From: Cytobacillus stercorigallinarum
GTDB taxonomy: Bacteria > Bacillota > Bacilli > Bacillales > Cytobacillaceae
Assembly (NCBI RefSeq): GCF_014836495.1
Contig: NZ_JACSQT010000003.1
Location: 223,182-287,181, forward strand
Direction of reading: 5' to 3'
Length of the DNA: 64,000 nucleotides
The notes under the pieces: model-generated
Seen by the model: only the letters and a program-made list of their open reading frames with translations
Databases searched by the model: none
What the model was told of the DNA's origin: nothing
Shown: positions 9,693 through 16,827 of the stretch, one piece after another
How positions within the stretch are numbered: position 1 is the stretch's first letter
Layout of the letters: each line of letters opens with the position of its first letter
Translations under genes and position numbers: made by a program

Positions 9693-12116
9693 TTAATTAA
9701 AATACTGATTTAACCCATTAAAAATTCCTTTTGCTGCCTTTTGTTGATAAGCAGCTTTAGTAACAGTATCGTATTCATTAGGGTTTGACAAAAATCCTAG
9801 TTCGACTAATACAGAAATATTTTGATTCTCACGTATGACATAAAAATTCCCATTATTTTTAACTCCACGATCTCTTAGCCCTGTTTCAGCAATAACTCCA
9901 TCTTGAATTAACTGAGCTAACTCTCGTTCGTCTTCGTTAGAAGGTAAATAATAGGTTTCAATACCGTGTGGGCTGGGGTCTGGATTTGAATTATAGTGAA
10001 TGCTAATGAAAGCATCAGCATTATATTCATGGCTAATTTCCACACGTTCAGCCAATGTTAAATATACATCGGTAGAACGCGTCATAATTACCTCAGCTCC
10101 TTCTGCAATTAAATAAGAGCGAAGATAATTAGCTGTGTTAAGATTCAAATCTTTCTCTATACCCATTGCCCCGGGATCATGACCACCATGACCAGCATCC
10201 AGCACAATGACTTTTCCTTTTAAGCCTTTTTCCATGGTGTTCGTTTTAATATAACCAGTATGTGCTTTTCCGTTTACATACACAGTCACTTCATGCCAAT
10301 TCGAAGTGAAAGTTTTATATTTTATCTTAGAACCTTTACTATAACTTTTAAGTACACTTGAGGTAGTAGATGCCTTTTTATAAACAGTCACTTCCGACTG
10401 TGCCGTACCCGTGATGCTTTGTTGCGGATTCTTACTATTTTCAACATCTTTTTTATTGATATAACCTTTTGTTGCTTTTCCATTCACATAAACGGTTGCT
10501 TCGTACCAGTTATCAGTGTATGAACGATATTTAAGGATTGAACCTGAACTATAGCTTTTCAGTACATTGGATGAAGCAGATACATCTGCATACACCTTTG
10601 TTGGCGAAGCAGTCGCAACCCCTCTGTAATTCGTTCTAGTTACACCTTCATCCATCATTGCATCTTTCTGAATATATCCAGTTGTTGCTTTTCCATTCAC
10701 ATAAACGGTAGCTTTATACCAATTCTTCGTGTAGGTTTTATATTTAAGAGTACTACCTTCACTATAGCTTTTTAGGATACTTGAGCTAGTGGAAGTACTG
10801 CTATATACATTGACACGTTTTTTTGCAATGCCACTTAGTGTCTCTTGCTTCGCATCATCATTGATTACATCATTTTTATGAATATAACCTGTAGTTGCTT
10901 TACCATTGACATAGACAGTCGCTTCGTACCAATTCGCAGTATGTGTTCTGTATTTAATACTTTTTCCTTCATTATAGCTTTTCAACACATTGGATGACTT
11001 TGATAATCCGCTATACACATGAAGTTTTTCATTTTTCACCACACCATTTAACGTAGATTGTGGTGTGTTTTCTGGGATCACATCATCTTCGTGGATGAAG
11101 CCATATTGCCATTTACCATTTGCATAAACTCTTGCCTCATTCCATTGTGCAGAATAAGTACTATACATGACAGTATGTCCTTCATTATAACTCTTTAAGA
11201 CATTTGAGCTTTTAGAAGGCGTAGCATAAACATGTAGATTTTTGTTATACACGATTCCTCTTGAACTCTCTTGCTTTTCAACAAGTAAGTCAACATCATC
11301 ACTATTGATGTAACCCGTTACGGCCTTACCGTTCACATAAACGGTTGCTTGCAGCCATTGATTATTCGACTTTTCAAATTTAAGGATTTTACCTTGTGAG
11401 TAGCTCTTTAACACTGTAGAATTTCGACTGGATTCTGCATAAACATTTGTGGGGTTTTTAAGTGCAACACCTTGTACAGTAACTAAAGCTTTACTCATGA
11501 GCATCCTTGATTTTACAGGTTCTTCATCACTTACTTCCTGTTCATCTGGTACAGCTTGTTGTTCTTCGTCTTGTTTTAATTCATCTGTTTGACTTTCTTC
11601 AGTGAGTTCATTCTCTTCAGTAAGATTATCTTGTTCTTCTGTTGAGTCAATAGAAGTATTCTCCTCACTTACCGCCTCTTCCTCATTAGGAGCATTCTCT
11701 TGCGGTTCTTCTGTCAAAGGGGGCTCAATTGCTTCTTCCGCTTCTTCCTGTTTCTCATCGCTCAGCTCTTCTTCAGTAAGTTTATCTTGAACAATTGCAT
11801 ATTCATCAATTTCTTCATTTAGGATGTAGCCAAGCACTTCATTCTCTTCTTCATCCTTTGTTTGAATATAAGAGTACTCTTCTCCTTGTTCAAGGATTTC
11901 AAACACTGAATCTTTGAATAAATGATATAAAATCTCGCTTTCTTGTGAGTCTTCAAGGTATACAGCAACTTGTTGCTCTTCATTTACAACATATGTAATT
12001 GGTTCTTGTTCAACACTTTTATCATTTATCTCATTCGCATATCCTATATTCGAAGTTACACTGAATACTAATAAAGCAATAAGAAACATGGAAATATGTT
12101 TCTTTAGTTTAGTCAT
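9693..12116 (-). CDS. N-acetylmuramoyl-L-alanine amidase with six SH3-like wall-binding repeats
   Basis: This 807-residue exported autolysin cleaves the bond between muramic acid and the stem peptide. It starts with a signal peptide ending near residue 28, then a very acidic Glu-rich region to about residue 200. Six repeats of about 70 residues follow, with the KSYxxG...VYVNGK...GYI pattern. The C-terminal zinc amidase domain (Amidase_3) starts near residue 630, with VIVLDAGHGGHDPGA, then FISIHYN, and the ELGFLSN motif with its catalytic Glu. GGAGG precedes the ATG. It is divergent from the LCP ligase gene, sharing a 254-bp region. The repeats are close relatives of those in the glucosaminidase at the left edge. 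Confidence 0.93.
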   Translation of the reverse strand: MTKLKKHISMFLIALLVFSVTSNIGYANEINDKSVEQEPITYVVNEEQQVAVYLEDSQESEILYHLFKDSVFEILEQGEEYSYIQTKDEEENEVLGYILNEEIDEYAIVQDKLTEEELSDEKQEEAEEAIEPPLTEEPQENAPNEEEAVSEENTSIDSTEEQDNLTEENELTEESQTDELKQDEEQQAVPDEQEVSDEEPVKSRMLMSKALVTVQGVALKNPTNVYAESSRNSTVLKSYSQGKILKFEKSNNQWLQATVYVNGKAVTGYINSDDVDLLVEKQESSRGIVYNKNLHVYATPSKSSNVLKSYNEGHTVMYSTYSAQWNEARVYANGKWQYGFIHEDDVIPENTPQSTLNGVVKNEKLHVYSGLSKSSNVLKSYNEGKSIKYRTHTANWYEATVYVNGKATTGYIHKNDVINDDAKQETLSGIAKKRVNVYSSTSTSSSILKSYSEGSTLKYKTYTKNWYKATVYVNGKATTGYIQKDAMMDEGVTRTNYRGVATASPTKVYADVSASSNVLKSYSSGSILKYRSYTDNWYEATVYVNGKATKGYINKKDVENSKNPQQSITGTAQSEVTVYKKASTTSSVLKSYSKGSKIKYKTFTSNWHEVTVYVNGKAHTGYIKTNTMEKGLKGKVIVLDAGHGGHDPGAMGIEKDLNLNTANYLRSYLIAEGAEVIMTRSTDVYLTLAERVEISHEYNADAFISIHYNSNPDPSPHGIETYYLPSNEDERELAQLIQDGVIAETGLRDRGVKNNGNFYVIRENQNISVLVELGFLSNPNEYDTVTKAAYQQKAAKGIFNGLNQYFN

Positions 12117-12370
12117 TTTCTCCTCCTTTTCTAAAGTTATGATACTTTATAACTATTTTTCCAGTAGTGCTAAATTCTACATACCCCACCATTCATATTA
12201 ACATATTAAAATATGACAGTATTTATTATTTTTTTTACATTCACTTTACGAATAAGAAGAGTTTTTGTCTAATATTGTCTATTTTACATTTATTTTATAT
12301 CCACTGAACTAATAATTTGGTATTCTATAACATATATCAAAAAAATTAACATTTGTATGGGGGAAAAGAA

Positions 12371-13294
12371 ATGCGTAGCCAACCTAAGAAAAAAAAGCGG
12401 TTATGGTTAAAAATAACCGGTTCCATTGTTCTGCTAATGGTCATTGCAGTTGGTATTTATGGGTTTATGGTCTATCGTTCTGTTTCAGGGGCTGTGGAAA
12501 CGATGCATCAACCAATCAAGTATAAAACAGAGAAAAGAGAGCAGGACCTTACACTGACTGAAAAAGAGCCGTTTTCTGTTTTAATGCTCGGAGTAGATGA
12601 AAGAAGTGGAGACAAAGGGCGTTCTGATACGATCATTGTTATCACTGTTAATCCAAATGACCAATCGATGAAAATGTTAAGTATTCCAAGAGATACACGT
12701 ACTGAAATTGTTGGTAAGGGCATTGATGATAAGATTAATCATGCTTATGCATTCGGCAATGAGGAAATGGCGATGGCCACAGTAGAAAACTTCCTTGATA
12801 TCCCAATTGATTATTATATCAAAGTAAATATGGAAGGGTTTAAAGATATTGTTGATGCGGTTGGAGGTATTACAGTGAACAGTTCCCTCGCATTTGAACA
12901 GGGGAATTCTTCCTTTTCAGAAGGGACAAACACCTTAAATGGCGATGAAGCATTATCTTATGTCAGAATGAGAAAAGAAGATCCAAACGGGGACTTCGGT
13001 CGTCAAGATCGTCAGCGTCAAGTGATTCAAGGGGTTATTAAAAAAGGGATGAGCCTTAACACCCTCACAAACTATGATAACATCTTAGGTGCGTTAGGTA
13101 AGAATGTTAGAACGAACTTATCTTTCAATGAAATGCGTGATATCCAAAAAAATTATAAAAATGCAGTCGGGAAAATTGACCAACTAACCATATCTGGCAA
13201 TGGTCAACGCATCAATGACATTTGGTATTTAATCGTTTCAAATGAAGAAAAATCAAAAGTACAAAATGAATTGAAATCACACTTAGATATATAA
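12371..13294 (+). CDS. LytR-CpsA-Psr (LCP) family wall-polymer ligase
   Basis: LCP enzymes move lipid-linked teichoic acids or capsules onto peptidoglycan outside the membrane. The protein has a basic N-terminus, one transmembrane segment (about residues 11-32) and an LCP domain with LMLGVDER, SIPRDTRTEI, DKINHAYAFG and YVRMRKEDPxGDFGRQxRQ motifs, which hold the Arg and Asp residues that bind the pyrophosphate lipid. The ATG at 12371 is chosen because GGGGGAAAA lies just before it; the upstream TTG at 12353 has no ribosome site. The length of about 307 residues fits TagT/TagU/TagV. It probably attaches polymers made by the surrounding tag genes. Confidence 0.93.
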   Translation: MRSQPKKKKRLWLKITGSIVLLMVIAVGIYGFMVYRSVSGAVETMHQPIKYKTEKREQDLTLTEKEPFSVLMLGVDERSGDKGRSDTIIVITVNPNDQSMKMLSIPRDTRTEIVGKGIDDKINHAYAFGNEEMAMATVENFLDIPIDYYIKVNMEGFKDIVDAVGGITVNSSLAFEQGNSSFSEGTNTLNGDEALSYVRMRKEDPNGDFGRQDRQRQVIQGVIKKGMSLNTLTNYDNILGALGKNVRTNLSFNEMRDIQKNYKNAVGKIDQLTISGNGQRINDIWYLIVSNEEKSKVQNELKSHLDI

Positions 13295-13298
13295 GAAG

Positions 13299-13343
13299 AA
13301 AAGTCTTATTCTATGAACCAATTAGGTTAAGAATAAGACTTTT
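13299..13343. terminator. Bidirectional terminator between the LCP gene and the second tagH
   Basis: Arms AAAAGTCTTATTC (13299-13311) and GAATAAGACTTTT (13331-13343) are perfectly paired. A and T runs lie at both ends and convergent genes on each side. Confidence 0.85.
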
Positions 13344-13344
13344 T

Positions 13345-14907
13345 TTAACTTCTTTTAATCAACTGCAGTGAGCTTATTGTTCCATCTTCTACACTTTGAA
13401 ATAAGTAATCAAATTCTTCTCCATGATATAAGAAAGATTTCGTCTCTTCTAACTGCATATCTGGTTCTCCCAATTGATTAAACAATGTATCTGTAGACGG
13501 ACCATTCATATCAATAACCACGCCATTAATTACTTCATCTTTATATATATATTCTGCATGTTCGAGAGGTTCATCCAACACTTGTCCTTCTCCTAAAGTG
13601 TTCCTAACTCTTTCTAAAGGGAACTCAAGGCCGACAATGCCATTTAATTTGGCATCCATCTCTGGGTCAACAACTGTATTATTTAATCTAGCCAAAACCG
13701 TTGTACTAACCCAGCCTTCGTCATTATCATTTTGTTGGATTTTAGCCCATCCATCCTTCTCTTCTAATACTTCGTATGGAAACCCAAAAATAGCAAAGTC
13801 TATTGCTTCACTCTCCATTGTTGGTTCTTGTCTTATATTAGCACTTGAGACCGTTACATACCTTATATCTAATGATTTACCCTTTAACTCTTCTTCGACA
13901 ACGTTCGGTTCTTCTAATGCGGCAGATGATTTGTTCTTCACAGCCGGAGTCGATGAGTTATTGTTATTTATTAGAAATAGTGTGCTAACGGATAGTAATA
14001 TTAAGAGTGTACTTAATCCTAAAATAAATTTCCATTTTTTATAACCAGGCTTTGTTCGCTGACTATCATCAGAACCAATGTTAGTATTTTTGGGTTCAGT
14101 GTTGGTATAATCATTCAACTGACTACGCCTATCTAAAATGTCCTGCCTGAATTTCTTCTGTTCCTCTTTAGATAAAGATTTAAAATCCTTTAGGAACTTT
14201 TCATACTTTGGAATGATTTCTCCGATTGTACCGTAATCTCTCACTTCTCCCGCCTCTAGCCATAAGGCTTTATCGCAGAATTTCTTTACCTGTGCAATAC
14301 TATGACTAATGAAGAAAATTGTTTTACCTTTTTGCTTATATTCATTCATCTTATCTAAACATTTATCAGTAAACGTTTGGTCACCAACCGAGAGGGCTTC
14401 ATCAATGACAATAATATCAGGATCAATATTAACAGAAATAGCAAAACCTAATCGAGACTTCATACCACTAGAATAGTTTTTAACTGGTTGGTCGATAAAC
14501 TTCCCAATATCAGCAAAGTCAATAATCTCAGGCATCAATTGCTTAATTTCTCTCTTATTAAATCCTAGCATGAGACATTTCAATTCAATATTCTCTCTGC
14601 CTGTTAATTGATTGTTAAGACCTGATGCAATAGCAATAAGCGACGCACTACCATTAATCGTTATATTACCAGTGGTGGGAGGTACTACTCCCGTTATAAG
14701 ATTGGACAGCGTTGATTTTCCAGCACCATTAATCCCAATTACACCAATGACATCCCCTTGGTAAGCAGTGAAATTGATGTGTTGCAATCCGTAGAAATCT
14801 TCACCGTATCCTTTAGGTACGAATATATCTAATAGTTTTTCTTTGTTGTTTTGATACATTTTAAAACGCTTCGTTACATTTTCAAAATGAACTGATTCAA
14901 TGGCCAT
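13345..14907 (-). CDS. TagH-like ABC ATPase fused to a membrane anchor and outer SH3 domain
   Basis: This second TagH-type ATPase has about 520 residues. Residues 1-240 are the ABC domain: Walker A GINGAGKST near 58-66, signature NYSSGMKSRLGF near 144-155, and a Walker B ending in IVIDE near 166-170. A charged linker, one transmembrane segment (about 294-313), an SH3b domain (about 349-406, with NIRQEP and GWVSTT) and a C-terminal region follow. B. subtilis TagH also has a C-terminal SH3 extension, so this is the more TagH-like copy. The ATG at 14907, after GGGGAAAAAG, is preferred over an in-frame upstream start because a terminator lies in between. It energises export of lipid-linked teichoic acid with TagG. 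Confidence 0.87.
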   Translation of the reverse strand: MAIESVHFENVTKRFKMYQNNKEKLLDIFVPKGYGEDFYGLQHINFTAYQGDVIGVIGINGAGKSTLSNLITGVVPPTTGNITINGSASLIAIASGLNNQLTGRENIELKCLMLGFNKREIKQLMPEIIDFADIGKFIDQPVKNYSSGMKSRLGFAISVNIDPDIIVIDEALSVGDQTFTDKCLDKMNEYKQKGKTIFFISHSIAQVKKFCDKALWLEAGEVRDYGTIGEIIPKYEKFLKDFKSLSKEEQKKFRQDILDRRSQLNDYTNTEPKNTNIGSDDSQRTKPGYKKWKFILGLSTLLILLSVSTLFLINNNNSSTPAVKNKSSAALEEPNVVEEELKGKSLDIRYVTVSSANIRQEPTMESEAIDFAIFGFPYEVLEEKDGWAKIQQNDNDEGWVSTTVLARLNNTVVDPEMDAKLNGIVGLEFPLERVRNTLGEGQVLDEPLEHAEYIYKDEVINGVVIDMNGPSTDTLFNQLGEPDMQLEETKSFLYHGEEFDYLFQSVEDGTISSLQLIKRS

Positions 14908-14944
14908 GTCTTTTTCCCCATTATTTATTAAATTAGTCCTTTTT

Positions 14945-14954
14945 ACTATACCAA
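14945..14954 (-). promoter_or_regulatory. Candidate extended -10 promoter for the second tagH
   Basis: On the reverse strand TTTGGTATAGT contains a TGnTATAnT-like extended -10 element (TATAGT at 14945-14950), located after the tagH1 terminator and about 40 bases before the start codon at 14907. No clear -35 is seen. Confidence 0.4.
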
Positions 14955-14964
14955 ATTTTGCAAA

Positions 14965-14992
14965 GAAAAAAAGGCTAAAAATCAATTTAGCC
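14965..14992 (-). terminator. Intrinsic terminator between the two tagH genes
   Basis: Arms GGCTAAA (14973-14979) and TTTAGCC (14986-14992) are followed on the reverse strand by eight U residues. This suggests that the tagG-tagH transcript ends here and that the second tagH is expressed separately or by read-through. Confidence 0.75.
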
Positions 14993-15013
14993 CCGCACTT
15001 AATAAACATTTAT

Positions 15014-15814
15014 TTAATTTGTAACAAGTCCTGCTTGCTTCTTCATTGCCTTCTCTTTAAAAGCACGCTTCTCGGAAGCACTCATCGCTTTATATTCCTT
15101 TAAGAAAGCCTGATATTTTGGCATTACTTCTTTAATCGGACCAAACTCTCTCACTTCACCATACTCCAGCCAAAGTGCCTTTTCACAGAAACGATTCATT
15201 TGACCAATCGAGTGACTAATAAAGAAAATTGTTTTTCCTTTTGCTTTAAACTCATTCATCTTATCTAAGCATTTATCCGCAAATGTCTGATCACCGACTG
15301 AAAGTGCTTCATCAATCACTAAAATATCCGGATCAATATTTACTGAAATGGCAAAGCCTAAACGTGATTTCATCCCACTGGAATAGCTTTTGACTGGTTG
15401 ATCAATAAATTTACCAATATCAGCAAAATCAATAATTTCCGGTTCTAGCTCTTTTATCTGCGCTTTACTAAATCCGAGCATCAGACATTTTAATTCAATA
15501 TTTTCACGCCCTGTTAATTGGTTATTCAAACCCGAATTTACAGCAATTAATGCCGTCTTCCCATTGATGGTTACCTCACCTGTAGTAGGTGGGATAATGC
15601 CAGCAAGGATATTGGACAGCGTGGATTTACCAGAACCATTCACTCCAATAAATCCAACAACATCACCTTTTTCAGCTGTAAAACTAACATTTTGCAATGC
15701 GTAAAAATCTTCACCGTAACTTTTTGGTAATAAAATATCTAATAACTTTTCCTTATTACCTTCATACATTTTATATTTTTTTGTAATATTGTTTAAAATA
15801 ACTGAATGTTCCAT
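15014..15814 (-). CDS. tagH: Teichoic acid export ABC ATPase TagH (short form)
   Basis: This 266-residue ATPase of the polysaccharide/teichoic acid exporter class has Walker A GVNGSGKST near residues 57-65, signature SYSSGMKSRLGF near 144-155, and a Walker B ending in LVIDEAL. The N-terminal KKYKMYEGNKEKLLD is typical of TagH/RfbE ATPases. It lacks the C-terminal membrane anchor and SH3 tail of its neighbour at 13345, with which it shares most of the ABC domain, so the two look like a tandem duplication with one copy extended or truncated. The start lies 14 bp after tagG, so the two form an operon. It should pair with TagG to flip undecaprenyl-linked polymer. Confidence 0.9.
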   Translation of the reverse strand: MEHSVILNNITKKYKMYEGNKEKLLDILLPKSYGEDFYALQNVSFTAEKGDVVGFIGVNGSGKSTLSNILAGIIPPTTGEVTINGKTALIAVNSGLNNQLTGRENIELKCLMLGFSKAQIKELEPEIIDFADIGKFIDQPVKSYSSGMKSRLGFAISVNIDPDILVIDEALSVGDQTFADKCLDKMNEFKAKGKTIFFISHSIGQMNRFCEKALWLEYGEVREFGPIKEVMPKYQAFLKEYKAMSASEKRAFKEKAMKKQAGLVTN

Positions 15815-15828
15815 AATTCACATCCATC

Positions 15829-16662
15829 TTATAGAAAGTCTACGAAGCGATCTCTAAATTTCACATGTAAAATCGAACCAACGACAAATAATAATATAGT
15901 AATTCCCCAGAAATAGAGACTATATTCCCAATTCACAAATGGATACCAATTTAGACCTAAGATCGTCGCCCGATATCCTTCTGCTAAGTAATAAATCGGG
16001 TTCAGCTGCATTAATGTTGGCACTATCTCGGGCTTTAGTGCATATGGTGGCCATAAAAATGGAGATACATAAATAAGAATCCTCACGACTGATTGAATAG
16101 CCATTTGAAAATCACGTACAATTGTTGAAATAGTAGAGGTGATTAGTGAGAGCGCAACCAAGAATATTAGGGTCGCTAACATCATATAAGGTAATTGTAT
16201 ATAGTATACAGAAATTGGATAACCCATAAATTGGAACATAATGAGTACAATAACTAGTAACATTAAATGTTGATAAAGCTTTGCAAAAATCACATAGGTA
16301 GGTATGACACTCATTGGGAAACTCATTTTGGATACCATCTTGATTCTTGAATAAACTGATTTTGACCCCATTGTGATCGATTGACTAATGAAGAACCAAA
16401 CGACTATACCTGATAACATCCAAGAAAAATAGGGGATATAAACTTCATCACCTATATTCACATCAGGTCTACCAACAGATCTAAATATCCCATAGCCAAA
16501 CACAAACCAATAGATCGCAATTTGAATCATAGGGTTGATAATTTCCCATAGAATCCCTAAATAGTTGTTTCTGTTCGCACTTTTCATTTCATAAACAGAA
16601 AGGCGTCTAACTAAATAAAAACTTTTGATTTGTTCTTTTAAAACTGTCACTACAGAACGCAT
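15829..16662 (-). CDS. tagG: Teichoic acid export ABC permease TagG
   Basis: This 277-residue integral membrane protein has about six hydrophobic segments in the ABC-2 permease pattern. The cytosolic N-terminal segment containing NNYLGILWEIINPMIQIAIY is characteristic of TagG/KpsM/RfbA polysaccharide exporters, as is the C-terminal NPIYYLAEGYR motif. It forms the channel that TagH powers. AAGGA lies eight bases before the ATG. It is first in the tagG-tagH pair. KpsM of Gram-negative capsules is a distant homologue, which matters because the Kdo operon in this window has no exporter of its own. Confidence 0.92.
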   Translation of the reverse strand: MRSVVTVLKEQIKSFYLVRRLSVYEMKSANRNNYLGILWEIINPMIQIAIYWFVFGYGIFRSVGRPDVNIGDEVYIPYFSWMLSGIVVWFFISQSITMGSKSVYSRIKMVSKMSFPMSVIPTYVIFAKLYQHLMLLVIVLIMFQFMGYPISVYYIQLPYMMLATLIFLVALSLITSTISTIVRDFQMAIQSVVRILIYVSPFLWPPYALKPEIVPTLMQLNPIYYLAEGYRATILGLNWYPFVNWEYSLYFWGITILLFVVGSILHVKFRDRFVDFL

Positions 16663-16780
16663 GCGTTTTTCCTTTCCGTGCCTTTAATTTTCTTTTAACA
16701 ATGAATTACTCTCCCCGAGAAAATATTTTATCATTGAATGATGAAATTGTCATTTTCTGTTGCGACAGAGCAAAAATAAA

Positions 16781-16809
16781 AAGGGAATTAAAAGATAAAT
16801 AATTCCCTT
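16781..16809 (-). terminator. Intrinsic terminator after the TagF-GT4 fusion gene
   Basis: Arms AAGGGAATTA (16781-16790) and TAATTCCCTT (16800-16809) are perfectly paired, 18 bp past the stop, with T-rich sequence after them on the reverse strand. Confidence 0.8.
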
Positions 16810-16827
16810 ACATTACCGATAACAATA

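Noticed and set aside
11602-11790. A serine-rich 62-residue forward frame.
   Set aside because: It is the complement of the Glu-rich acidic linker of the amidase (GAA/GAG codons give TTC/CTC), not a gene.
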